A DNA stretch of 54,695 nucleotides from contig JAHDEE010000005.1 in NCBI GenBank assembly GCA_020629005.1, forward strand, positions 23,418-78,112, written 5' to 3'. Below are positions 18,237-27,900 of this stretch, one piece after another. The notes below the pieces were generated by a model. That model searched no databases, was not told where the DNA came from, and saw nothing but the letters and a program-made list of their open reading frames with translations. The stretch is from Chitinophagales bacterium. GTDB lineage: Bacteria > Bacteroidota > Bacteroidia > Chitinophagales > UBA2359. A program made the translations under genes and the position numbers. How positions within the stretch are numbered: position 1 is the first letter of the stretch; each line of letters starts with the position of its first letter.

Positions 18237-18451
18237 ATAGACACCAAACCGCTATGATAAAGCGCTGATTATCAGTTGCTCAAGCCTTGTGTCACGCAAT
18301 ATGACATAACTGTGACAAACAAAAGCGGCTGAAATCTCGTCTTTAGTGTACACAGCTTACTGTAAATCAAGTTATTAGACGCCAAAGAGGAAGCCAAAGG
18401 CTCTATTTCAGCTGCTGGCCGCCAAATGACATTTATTAACTGCACATGCAG

Positions 18452-18459
18452 TAGCTTTG
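18452..18459 (+). promoter_or_regulatory. -7 box of the heme-uptake operon
   Basis: TAGCTTTG matches the Bacteroidota -7 consensus TAnnTTTG exactly and lies 22 bp before the HmuY-like start codon, implying a short leader. No clear TTG -33 element is present at the usual distance. No Fur-like operator can be pointed to with confidence. Confidence 0.5.
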
Positions 18460-18481
18460 TACCGATAAATAAAAAAGCTTC

Positions 18482-19729
18482 ATGAAAAGATTATTACAAC
18501 TAGCGGTGCTGATATTATGCGCCCAGTATGCTAGTGCTCAGGAAATACACCAACTTGGTGTCGGACCTGCCTACAGCATGCAAACTTACTACAACATTGA
18601 AACGGGCGATTCCCACACAAATGAGCTAGTGGCTTGGGATCTCTCCTTCTCTACACACCCCATGGATGCAGGGATTCACTATAATGAAGGCGTTGCTCTG
18701 GGAGGAGAAGCCCTGCGTGTTTACCTTACCAATTCGACGGATTATGCCGATGTTGACACAAACGGAATGCAGAAAATTGTCAGCGACGAGAAGCGTTGGT
18801 CTTCCGGAGCCTTCAATGATATTGCCAATCCTGCAGATCCATTTGATATGGGTTGGGGAACATACGATGTTGTAACTCACTCCACCAACGGCAGTAAGGT
18901 TTTTGTCGTTGAGACGAGATCTCAGGATTACCTCAAGCTGATGATCGAATCACTTGTTGACGGAGTTTACACAATCAAGTATGCAAATCTGGATGGTTCC
19001 AACGAACAAACAAAGACTATTGCTAAGTCTGACTATCAAGGAAAAACTCGAGTTTTTCTGTCCCTGAGCTCCAATGAAATTCTCGATCTTGAACCTGATT
19101 CATGGGACCTTCTTTTCACGAGATACTTTTCCTGGGTCGAAGACCCTGGTGGAGGACCCGATCTTGATTACGGTGTAACAGGCGTACTCTGCAACAATGA
19201 CATGCTTGTAGCAGAAGCAAGAGGAGTAGATGTAGAATCAGCGGATTACAACGACTTTACTTTCAGTAGCGACATTGATGCAATTGGGCACGATTGGAAA
19301 ATGTACATAGCCCCTTCCTGGGTTGTGCACGAAGATATAGTCTTTTGGGTGAAGACTCAGGCTGACATATTATACAAACTGCGTTTTTACGATTTCGAAG
19401 GCTCGCCCACAGGTATCTCAACATTTGAAACCACCAACTTGGGCTCCTTCACTAGCTCCGATGATATTCATACAGCGGATACTTCGTTTGAAGTGTATCC
19501 AAATCCAGCTTCCAATCAAATCAATATTGCAATTGAATACAAATCTGAGTTAAAGGAATCTCAGGCTTTGATTTACAATCCACTTGGCCAACTGATTGCA
19601 GAGTACCCTCTAAATCTTACTAATGGCCTCAATGTGCAAAGCATCGATTTGGACTTCCCTGCCGGGCTGTACACTTTAGTCTTGCAATCAGAAAGTGATC
19701 GCATTGCTAAGCCTTTTATTCTTAAGTAA
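18482..19729 (+). CDS. hmuY: HmuY-family heme-binding protein with T9SS sorting domain
   Basis: The protein has 415 residues. A signal peptide (about 1-19, ending A-S-A-Q) is followed by a HmuY-like beta-rich domain (about 25-320). This shows the W-D-L-S-F segment after Y-N-I-E-T-G, the W-G-x-Y-x-x-x-T-H segment in the middle, and W-D-L-L-F-T-R-Y followed by Y-x-V-T-G-V-L, as in HmuY. The last 80 residues form a T9SS type A sorting domain (F-E-V-Y-P-N-P-A-S, G-L-Y-T-L-V-L). Classical HmuY is a lipoprotein; this one is instead routed through T9SS. It probably captures heme outside the cell and hands it to the receptor encoded next. Iron repression is expected from the family but not shown here. 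Confidence 0.88.
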   Translation: MKRLLQLAVLILCAQYASAQEIHQLGVGPAYSMQTYYNIETGDSHTNELVAWDLSFSTHPMDAGIHYNEGVALGGEALRVYLTNSTDYADVDTNGMQKIVSDEKRWSSGAFNDIANPADPFDMGWGTYDVVTHSTNGSKVFVVETRSQDYLKLMIESLVDGVYTIKYANLDGSNEQTKTIAKSDYQGKTRVFLSLSSNEILDLEPDSWDLLFTRYFSWVEDPGGGPDLDYGVTGVLCNNDMLVAEARGVDVESADYNDFTFSSDIDAIGHDWKMYIAPSWVVHEDIVFWVKTQADILYKLRFYDFEGSPTGISTFETTNLGSFTSSDDIHTADTSFEVYPNPASNQINIAIEYKSELKESQALIYNPLGQLIAEYPLNLTNGLNVQSIDLDFPAGLYTLVLQSESDRIAKPFILK

Positions 19730-19789
19730 AATTTCTTGTCTGTTATTATCACGCCATGATCAACTAACAGATTTTTCACGATAAATAGC

Positions 19790-19813
19790 GGGTACTGGCA
19801 TTTGCCAGTACCC
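19790..19813 (+). terminator. Intercistronic hairpin between hmuY and its TonB receptor
   Basis: GGGTACTGGC and GCCAGTACCC form a perfect 10-bp stem with an ATTT loop, followed by a pyrimidine-rich TCTTTCACTTT. It lies 17 bp before the receptor ATG. It could be a leaky terminator or a processing/stability element that gives more HmuY than receptor. It could also mask the receptor ribosome-binding site. Confidence 0.6.
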
Positions 19814-19830
19814 TCTTTCACTTTGTGCCT

Positions 19831-21918
19831 ATGACTTTTCAGCGCCTTTTTCTAGCTTGCACATTGCTGTTTTCATCTTTGAGCCTGTATGCACAACAAT
19901 CTCTGGAGGAGATGCAAATAGACACTTCGATGTTTTCCAATATAGATTTAAGCGAGATCGTCGTCACCGCTCAATATGCACCTACCGATACCCGAAATGC
20001 AGTGCATGAAGTAAAGGTGATCAAATCAAAAGACATTGAGGAGCAGGGCTTTGTCAATCTGGCAGAAGTACTGAATCGCCAACTGAATTTCCGGGTTTCT
20101 TCTGACCCACTAATTGGAAATGGTCTGAGCATTCAAGGGGTAGGTGGAGAAAACGTGCAGGTAATGATCGACGGTGTAGCCGTGATCGGTCGGGTTAATG
20201 GTGTTGTTGATCTTTCGCAGATCAACCTCAATAATGTTGCGCGTATTGAAGTCATTGAAGGGGCCATGTCAGCGCAGTTTGGCAGCAATGCTTCTGGGGG
20301 AGTAGTTAATATTATTACAAAGAAATCACAAGCAGAAAAGTTTCGAATTGAACTCAAGAATCAATATGAAGATATCGGAATCCTAACTAATGGGATTTCA
20401 GCGGGAATTCAGCACAAACACTTCTTTGCAAGTGTGAATGCCGGCCGTTACGACAGCCAATTTGCGCCTACGGATAGCCTTCGTCTCTACGAAGAGTTCA
20501 TCTTGAGCACAGGAGAAGTTGTAAAGACGAAAAAGAACCCCTGGAATCCTAAAACTCAGTTGTCGCTCGATGGAATGCTTCGCTATCGATTTAGCGACTC
20601 TATAGACGTTCGATATCAGTATCGATACTTCGATGAAGTGCTCAAGAATTTTGGGGAATTACGGAGACCACAGTTCAAGCCTTATGCTTTCGACGAATAT
20701 TATCATACCACCAGGCAAGATCACAGTATAGCTGGTGACATATATTTGTCACCACATTACTATTTAACCACTGTCTTTGGCTTCAACGAATTCGACAGAA
20801 TAATCGAGACCAAGCGCTACGACTTCGAGAATGACTCGACCTCGATTGTCGAAGCTGAGCTTGATACTTCTACCTTTAAGGCATTTTTACATCGCTCAGT
20901 CTTCAGCTCCCTATACAAAGGAATATGGGATGCTCAATTGGGCTTAGAACTTGCCTCAGAAACTGCTACCGGAAAGAGAATAGCAGACAGCACTTCCACT
21001 CCAATAAACGAGACCTCCCTTGCCAATTATGCCGCCTGGATTGGCCTTCGCCTCAAGCCAACAAAGAAGCTGACGATCCAGGCAAATCTGCGTTATGGCC
21101 ACAATTCCAAATACAACCATCCTTTTATTCCTTCATTGCATCTGAGCTGGAATCCCTACAAGGAGCTGAAATTTAGAGCCTCTTATGCGCATGGTTTTCG
21201 GGCTCCTTCACTCAAGGAGCTGCATTTTAGCTTCATCGATGTCAACCATTTTATCGTCGGTAGTACAAACCTCGAAGCGGAATACTCGAAGAACTTGACC
21301 GCAGGACTAAGCTACGATTGGAAGCTGAACAAAAGGCAGAATGTTGAGTTCGGGGGGAAGGTGTTCTACACCAAGATTCGAAATCGCATTGTCTTGAGTG
21401 AGTTTGCCCCGGTACAGTACACCTATGACAACCTTGACTCCTATGAAACCCACGGTTTCAATCTTTCCGCCAGCTACCAATTAGATAACCAGCTGAGTCT
21501 CAATAGCGGACTATCCTACACCAGATTATTCAATGAGTGGTCAAAAGATCACGACGCGCCAAAGTTTAATGGAATAACGGAATTGCAGAATGAGCTTCAA
21601 TACACGATTAAACCTATTAAAACAAGAGTTAACGTGAACCATCGCTTCTTTGGCAAACAAGCACGTTATTCTGTTTCCTCGGATGATGGGGTAAAGCAAA
21701 CTTTTCTGGCAAATTACCATCTGTTAAATCTCAGCCTTAGTCGTTCTTTCTGGAAAAAACGGATCTTCCTTTCGACAGGGGTAAAGAATATTACCGACGT
21801 GCAATCGCTACCTATTCTCGGCCAAGACGAAGATCAACACAGTGCTGGAGGTACTTCCCAACTTATAGATTTTGGTCGTACCTATTTCGTGAAGTTGAAT
21901 TTGAAATTTGCACATTAG
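19831..21918 (+). CDS. TonB-dependent outer-membrane receptor, probably for heme (HmuR-like)
   Basis: The protein has 695 residues from the ATG at 19831; an in-frame GTG two codons earlier is less likely. The signal peptide ends L-Y-A-Q. The TonB box region reads D-L-S-E-I-V-V-T-A-Q, then a plug domain (V-M-I-D-G-V, F-G-S-N-A-S-G-G-V-V-N-I-I-T) and a 22-strand barrel. The Y-A-H-G-F-R-A-P-S-L-K-E-L stretch is typical of heme and siderophore receptors, and the barrel ends with an aromatic-rich strand. It lacks the SusC N-terminal regulatory-like domain. Heme as substrate is inferred from the adjacent HmuY-like gene. Downstream iron-transport genes such as hmuSTUV are not present. Confidence 0.9.
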   Translation: MTFQRLFLACTLLFSSLSLYAQQSLEEMQIDTSMFSNIDLSEIVVTAQYAPTDTRNAVHEVKVIKSKDIEEQGFVNLAEVLNRQLNFRVSSDPLIGNGLSIQGVGGENVQVMIDGVAVIGRVNGVVDLSQINLNNVARIEVIEGAMSAQFGSNASGGVVNIITKKSQAEKFRIELKNQYEDIGILTNGISAGIQHKHFFASVNAGRYDSQFAPTDSLRLYEEFILSTGEVVKTKKNPWNPKTQLSLDGMLRYRFSDSIDVRYQYRYFDEVLKNFGELRRPQFKPYAFDEYYHTTRQDHSIAGDIYLSPHYYLTTVFGFNEFDRIIETKRYDFENDSTSIVEAELDTSTFKAFLHRSVFSSLYKGIWDAQLGLELASETATGKRIADSTSTPINETSLANYAAWIGLRLKPTKKLTIQANLRYGHNSKYNHPFIPSLHLSWNPYKELKFRASYAHGFRAPSLKELHFSFIDVNHFIVGSTNLEAEYSKNLTAGLSYDWKLNKRQNVEFGGKVFYTKIRNRIVLSEFAPVQYTYDNLDSYETHGFNLSASYQLDNQLSLNSGLSYTRLFNEWSKDHDAPKFNGITELQNELQYTIKPIKTRVNVNHRFFGKQARYSVSSDDGVKQTFLANYHLLNLSLSRSFWKKRIFLSTGVKNITDVQSLPILGQDEDQHSAGGTSQLIDFGRTYFVKLNLKFAH

Positions 21919-21931
21919 CTTCTGAAGGATT

Positions 21932-22112
21932 TTATTTTGGAGCGAAACTGATTCACTCAGGAAACGGCCTTCCCGTGCTCCACTAATACTCACTACCCAT
22001 CCAGCTTGTTCCTGCTCTGCCACTGCCGTCTCTCCGCAGGCTCCGAGCCACCATTGGCCGGCAGTCACTAAGCTGCCTGGGCAGTTCGTTCCGTTTCGCC
22101 CGGGGCTATTTT
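21932..22112 (-). repeat. Structured intergenic repeat, family 1, copy B
   Basis: Read on the minus strand, it starts AAAATAGCCCCGGGCG and ends in GGAGCACGGG ... CGCTCCAAAATAAA. The CCCG at its 5' end pairs with a CGGG whose plus-strand complement is at 21972-21975. The inner part has an ACTGCCG/CGGCAGT helix around a block shared with copy A. It begins 44 bp after the P450 stop codon in the same direction, so it could be the 3' untranslated region of the P450 transcript. Confidence 0.72.
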
Positions 22113-22156
22113 GCCACGAATGCCCCTCAGGCTACAAGGCCAATGGAGCTTCGTTG

Positions 22157-23518
22157 CTACTTTCGCTCGTGGAAGCGAAGCAGGATGCCGTTTTTGGGTA
22201 CCAGGGTTACGAGTGGTTGCATTTCTATCTGCTGATCCTTTACCATTTCAATTCGATATCGTTGCACAATGCAGGCCAATGTGCAGAGCATTTCCAACAA
22301 TGCAAAATTATTTCCTATGCACAGTCTTGGTCCTCCTCCAAAGGGCATGTAAGCGTACTTTGCTCGTTCCGCGATTTTCGATTTGTCAAATCGATTAGGA
22401 TCGAATATTTCCGGGTCCCTCCAATGATCAGGGTGACGATGAATTCCGTAAATGAAGTTCTCCACCACCGAGCCTTTAGGAATTTCATAACCATTACAAA
22501 CAACATCTTCTGTTGGTGTTCTACTCAGTATCCATGCAGGGGGATAGAGGCGCATGGCTTCATCAATGACTTTTCTTGAGTATTCCAGGCTAGCAAAATG
22601 TTTGAATGACACGGTGGCCCCCCGTAATTGCTCTCGCACTTCATCATACATGTTGTTCTGCACTTGCTCGTTCTGTGCTAGCAGCAAACAACACCAACTG
22701 ATGGCGACGGCAGTGGTTTCATGACCTGCCACAAAGAGAGTGAGCAGTTCATCCTTTAACTGTTGATTGTTCATGCCTTCACCTGTATCCTCGTCTCGGG
22801 CATCAAGCAGCATTTGAAGCAGATCTTCTCCATGCGTATTACCACTGCGCCGATCTTCGATGAGTCCAATGATTACCTGATCAACTGAATCCTTGTGCGC
22901 CCGATAATTCCTTACAACCTCATTTGGGAAAAATCTGGCAAACGGGAATGGGTGCTGTACTCGCCAGTTCATATAGGTATTTCCAGCTTTCATCGCCTTG
23001 CTGATCTGCCTGTTGTCTGTCGAATCAGGCTTGCTGAATAAGGCGCGCATGACAATTTCCATGGTCACCTTCATTGCCCAGGAATGTATGTCAATTGGCG
23101 CGGCATCGTTGTCTCCCAGATCTGCAATGGATTCCGTAATGACAGAATTCATTGCCTCAGTCATTCCCGCCAAGCGCTGTCTATGGAATGCAGGTTGAGA
23201 CAGCCTCCTTTGACTAAGCCAAAAATCACCTTCGCTCACGAGCAGACCGTTTCCCAATACTTCCTTAAGTGGCTTGTAATTCCTGGACTTAACCCAAAGC
23301 TTGTTCTGCGAGACCAACATGCATTTGGAAATCTCTGTGTCAGTATTGACTGTCAGCGTGAGTGGAAAGTTGATCTTTAACTGGTAGATGTCTCCAACTA
23401 ACCGCATGTTCTTCATAAAGAATCCAATAATGTCTTCCTGAAGTTTGCGTGCTTGGCCTAACAATAGACCTCCGCCGGCCAGTTTTGGTATTTTCTTGTT
23501 TATGCTATCTGTGCTCAT
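22157..23518 (-). CDS. Cytochrome P450
   Basis: The protein has 453 residues, the full length of a soluble class P450. Visible signatures are W-L-S-Q-R-R in helix C, A-G-H-E-T-T in helix I (oxygen activation), E-A-M-R in helix K, and F-G-G-G-P-R-L-C-I-G with the heme thiolate Cys400. The sequence style (C-C-L-L-L-A after the I helix, Y-G-I-H-R-H-P-D-H-W) resembles the CYP102/CYP4-like fatty-acid hydroxylase branch common in Flavobacteria. There is no reductase domain and no ferredoxin gene beside it, so electrons must come from elsewhere. The substrate is unknown. It is apparently monocistronic and followed by repeat copy B. Confidence 0.96.
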   Translation of the reverse strand: MSTDSINKKIPKLAGGGLLLGQARKLQEDIIGFFMKNMRLVGDIYQLKINFPLTLTVNTDTEISKCMLVSQNKLWVKSRNYKPLKEVLGNGLLVSEGDFWLSQRRLSQPAFHRQRLAGMTEAMNSVITESIADLGDNDAAPIDIHSWAMKVTMEIVMRALFSKPDSTDNRQISKAMKAGNTYMNWRVQHPFPFARFFPNEVVRNYRAHKDSVDQVIIGLIEDRRSGNTHGEDLLQMLLDARDEDTGEGMNNQQLKDELLTLFVAGHETTAVAISWCCLLLAQNEQVQNNMYDEVREQLRGATVSFKHFASLEYSRKVIDEAMRLYPPAWILSRTPTEDVVCNGYEIPKGSVVENFIYGIHRHPDHWRDPEIFDPNRFDKSKIAERAKYAYMPFGGGPRLCIGNNFALLEMLCTLACIVQRYRIEMVKDQQIEMQPLVTLVPKNGILLRFHERK

Positions 23519-23638
23519 ATTTTTTGGTTGCGCGATTCATCACGATAAACAGCACAACTAAGTTAAGCAATTACTGGACTTGTATTCGTAAGTGTCTCTG
23601 AGTAGCCTGGAATGGAGTTAGCTCAATCTGTAGGTGGT

Positions 23639-24775
23639 TTAGCGATAGTGTAACGCCAGCTGTCCCAGTTGACCAATTATCTTTATGGAGTCTTTCATAG
23701 ACAAGTGAGAACCGTCCTCATGCACCCAACGCTTTAAGGGTTGCTCACAGATTTGTGCAGTCGCTTGACGATCACCATAAAACTTTTTCATTCGAAGGAA
23801 TATTTCTACATCAAACAACCAACTTGTTAGAAATGGTTTATTGAACATGTTTTCTGCCACCTCTCTGGTCATCACCTTTGCGCCGCATTGAGTGTCATTA
23901 AACTCCATCCCCAAGATTCGTCTGATGATAAGATTAACCGATTTGCTGATAATCGCACGAGAATCCTCCTTTGTAATATTTGCCCCCATTCTAGCCATCC
24001 TCGATCCGCCTACAATCTGGTAAGGACCACCTGAGATCGTTGAAACCAGGTCTTCAAAATCTCTGAAATCTGTAGAAAGATCTGCGTCAAGGTAACCAAA
24101 ATAATCCAACTGAGTGTCTTTCACTAGAGAGAGTATTCCCTGTCTGACTGCTTCGGCTTTGCCTCCATTCTTTGCACAGGTATATACAGTGATTTTTCCC
24201 TCACTTGCAGCAGCTAAGCGCTCGAGCACCTGAAGGGTATTGTCTGAGCTTCCATCATCCACAAAACATAGATGGTACCCATGCCTGTGATTTACAAACT
24301 GTAGGAATTCGTCTGTCCTCAAGCGTTTTTCCTCATTGTAGCAGGGAATGACAACGCCGACCAAATCCTTCTGTATCGTTTGCGTCGCCTGTGCCGCGAC
24401 TTCGGTTAGTTGCAATGGCTGTTTGAGCAGCTTTTGAACTCGGATTAACAGCTCATTTAAGCCCACTGGCTTCTGGATATAATCGTCTGCCCCAGCTTTG
24501 AAAGCCTGTACGATTGACTCCTCTGCCTTTTCTCCCGACATCACAATAATGGGCACTTCACTTCGTCGCTCCTGCCTGATACTGTCGAGCACCTCAAAGC
24601 CGGACTTATACGGCATCTTCAAGTCCAATATCATCATGTCTGGAGCTACCTGATCGAACATGGAAATAGCTTCCTCCCCATTTGCTGCAAAGTGCAGCTC
24701 AAATCCTTCATTGCCCAGCTTCTGATTGATTGATCTCAAGATCATCGGCTGATCATCTGCGGCTAATATCTTCAT
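23639..24775 (-). CDS. Response-regulator receiver domain fused to a GT2 glycosyltransferase
   Basis: The protein has 378 residues from the ATG at 24775, chosen because M-K-I-L-A-A-D-D is the natural start of a receiver domain. REC spans about 1-118, with the acidic pair Asp7/Asp8, phosphoacceptor Asp51 (D-L-K-M-P), Ser80 and Lys102. After a Gln/Thr-rich linker, residues about 138-378 are a GT-A fold family 2 transferase (V-V-I-P-C-Y-N-E-E, V-D-D-G-S-S, D-A-D-L-S-T-D, D-T-Q-C-G-A-K). It is of the dolichyl- or polyprenyl-phosphate glucosyltransferase type, but without membrane helices. All catalytic and phosphorylation residues appear intact. It is divergent from the operon starting at 24966, and I infer that it supplies lipid-linked sugar or a nascent glycan to that system under phosphorelay control. 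Confidence 0.92.
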   Translation of the reverse strand: MKILAADDQPMILRSINQKLGNEGFELHFAANGEEAISMFDQVAPDMMILDLKMPYKSGFEVLDSIRQERRSEVPIIVMSGEKAEESIVQAFKAGADDYIQKPVGLNELLIRVQKLLKQPLQLTEVAAQATQTIQKDLVGVVIPCYNEEKRLRTDEFLQFVNHRHGYHLCFVDDGSSDNTLQVLERLAAASEGKITVYTCAKNGGKAEAVRQGILSLVKDTQLDYFGYLDADLSTDFRDFEDLVSTISGGPYQIVGGSRMARMGANITKEDSRAIISKSVNLIIRRILGMEFNDTQCGAKVMTREVAENMFNKPFLTSWLFDVEIFLRMKKFYGDRQATAQICEQPLKRWVHEDGSHLSMKDSIKIIGQLGQLALHYR

Positions 24776-24965
24776 GTAATTATTTTTTTGGTTCTGGTTT
24801 AAGCAACCCGGGTGTGAATCGAGAAGCAACTTTGCCCACTAAAAGCTGCAAAAGCATGCCAATACGCATAATTTTTCAGATTTGCAGGTCCCTGCGAGTT
24901 CCGAGGCATGCTTTTGGTATGATTTTGAGCGCAATAGAGACAAATGAATACCCTGGAATTTTATA
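24776..24965. promoter_or_regulatory. Divergent intergenic region with a 12-bp perfect inverted repeat
   Basis: CAAAAGCATGCC at 24849-24860 and its exact reverse complement GGCATGCTTTTG at 24905-24916 flank 44 bp that contain a smaller GCAGG/CCTGC palindrome. Sites of this kind between divergent genes often bind a shared regulator, or form an RNA hairpin in the leader. No good TAnnTTTG box is seen. Confidence 0.45.
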
Positions 24966-27900
24966 GTGGTGAAGGAGCAGGACAGATATTACTATTTGGC
25001 ACTTTTGGTAGGTTTTGCCTTTCATTCGGCAGTCTTATTTGCCACTTTTACCCAGACATATGATGCCTATGTGCACATGTTTTTCGCTGATCATTATGCA
25101 AATAATTGGTTTGGTTCCTGGAGTTACAAGTGGTACACGGGATTTACAGTTACAAGTTATCCGCCGCTTATACACCAATTGGTGGCTATTTGCTCCAAAG
25201 TTCTAGGCATAAAGCTTGCCTTTTTGCTCGTTGCTAACTGTGTCGTCTTGCTTTATCTACGCGGCGTTTACACTTTTGCCAAAATTTGGGTCTCCGACTC
25301 TGCCGCCGCTTTCGCTGCTCTGGTGGCGGTATTTTATCCCCCATTTGTCGAGGCACTTCACTTGTTTGGGCAGCTGCCTAGCATCACCGGAGTATCATTC
25401 TTGCTCAATGCCTGCCCTTACGTTTATCATTGGGTCAGGTTTAACAAGTTCCAGTATTTGTTTGCTGGACTTAGCCTCTTGGCTGCAACCACCTCAGCAC
25501 ATCATGTTTCTACGATATTTGGAATGGTGTTCTTTGTTTTGCCGGTTATGGGTACTGCCGTCATTGATCGAGCAGCGGATCAAAGTCAAGATGGATCTGT
25601 AGGAATGAAGAATTTCATGGCGGCAGTGATTCGCGTACTGCCAAGAGCCATATCATTCGGAGTGGTGGTAATTCTGATCGTTTTGACTGTGGTTTTTCCA
25701 TATTGGTACTGGTCTAAATCAGATCCAATAGCGCAGGTCTCCATTCCACACGGTTCTCGAGATTCTTTTCTCGAAGTATTGTCATCCGGTCTTGTATTTT
25801 TTCTAATCCCTTGGTCCTACCTGTTGCTAATTCTTCCATACATTTTTAGACGAGCATTTCAGAAGCGCTTTATTTTTCTCGGCCTATCATTGACTTTGGC
25901 TTTCGTACTGGGAACTGGGGGTACAACACCCATTCCCAGAAAGCTCTTGGGGGATACAGCATTTGAGATCTTGACATTGGATCGCTTTACCTTTTGGGCC
26001 ACCATGTTGAGCCTACCGTTTGTAGGTGAGTTTTTTTACAGACTTTTATACGGAGATTTGGGCAGCCTTATTTCTTCTAGATTGAGCACAAGTGTTCACA
26101 GATTCCTGTCCGGTTGCCTGATTGCTACCGCTTTGTTGACCGCTGTGATGATTATCAATCTAGGTTACTTTCGACCGCTACAGCCGAAAGAGATTGATAT
26201 CAAACCAATCGTAAACTTTCTTGGTAAGGATATGCATGATCATTGGCGATATCTGACTTTAGGATTTGGAGACCAAATGGCCTGGCTTTCGGCCAATACC
26301 TCAGCACTAACGGTCGATGGAAATTATCACTCAGTTCGTCGTTTGCCAGAATTCACAACTAGAGCAGTAGAACGGCTGGAAAATGCAAAATATCTGGGCA
26401 GCAGTGGCCTCTCTGCACTGCGTCAATTTCTGACAGTGCCAGAAAAGTATCATCTGAAATATGTATTCAACAATGACAAGTTCTACGAGCCATTGTTGCA
26501 TTTCAGTGGCTGGCTTCGTACTGGTCAATTGGAGAACGGCATAGTTGTTTGGGAAAGACCAGACGTTGCGCCCTTGCCAGCAATACTTCCTTCCAAGCAC
26601 ATTCCGCGATATCAATCATTGATGTGGGGACTGCTTCCTTTGTGCAGCATATTGCTGGTAATTGTTATTCAGTTGCGATACCGCTTTTATCCTGAACTTC
26701 GCAAGAGTTTAAACGCTACACCAGTCCGTTCGATAAACTCTGCGCAAGATATAAAACTACTTTTGCATGGCGTATTCGCACTCGGGATGTTGACTTTTCT
26801 TTGTTGCTTTTTTGCAAGGATGTATTGGATCTCAAAACCACATTACAGTCCGGAAAATCTAGTGCAGAGTTACTTTGATGCACTAGACTTCAAGTTTTTT
26901 GAAGCCGCATATCAACACTTCGATCCTGAACTGCGTCCGGATTTCGAACAATATATGCTCGAGCTTTCTCTTGAAGATGGAATTTTGGCCTCCTATGCTA
27001 AACTAAACAATCTACACATTGATAGATTACCCAAGGAAAAGCAAGACCGATTAACCTTGAAAGTGAAAGCAGACTGGATGACTGCTCTCATGAGCTATAC
27101 AACAACACATTATATCGACTGTGCCCAGCGCGAGGGTGATTGGTTCATTGTTCCACAGTCGGCAGAAAAGAAGACTCCCCCAGAACAATTCTTTCGCGTT
27201 GCAGAACTTGACTTTCACAAGCAGGGTAGGAGGCAAGCGATCACCGGAAAGACTTTTAGAGAAGACGAACTGGACCGTCCAGACATGTACATTCCCCAAG
27301 CAAGTTTGATCAAATGCGATAGTAGCTTTGCGATTGTAGGAGAAATCATAAATACGGATACTCATCCCGCATACGTTGGACTGCAAGGTATTCTATATGA
27401 TCAGGATGGCATAGAATTATTACGCTACAACACAAGAGACCTGATCAAGCATAATCTGTTACCAAAGGAATCAAGCCTGTTCCGGATTGATTTTTCTGAT
27501 ATTCAAAAACAGACCCGGAAGGCAGATCAGCAGCAGATGGTACTTGACAGAGAGCCAGCCAACTTTGTACTATTTGCCAAAGGTATGGTTAACACAAGCG
27601 CTTTCTATAAACACTCTGGTAGTCATCAATTCGAACTTGATTCTACCCTAAATGTACTAATCTACAATTATGGATCAAGGGAAATTAGTGTCCCGCAGGT
27701 CTTGAGCGGCCTGTACCAGCATGAAAGATTGTGCTGGGTGCAAGGACAGTACTTGCCAATGGGTATTCGGCCGCAAAGAAGCAAGCAGGTAAAGATTCCC
27801 CTTGACGCACTGAAAAGGCTTGAGGTTTTGGCAATCGGTGATGATAGTAACTTATTCGTAAATGGAAGCAGCCGAAGATTATATGAAAGCACCTATAGCC

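Noticed and set aside
19787-19815. Riboswitch upstream of the TonB receptor
   Set aside because: The region is a simple 10-bp hairpin of about 24 nt; there is no room or conserved core for a known aptamer.
21808-22068. 86-codon minus-strand frame overlapping the TonB receptor end
   Set aside because: It covers repeat copy B and the antisense of the receptor; no start signal or protein-like pattern.
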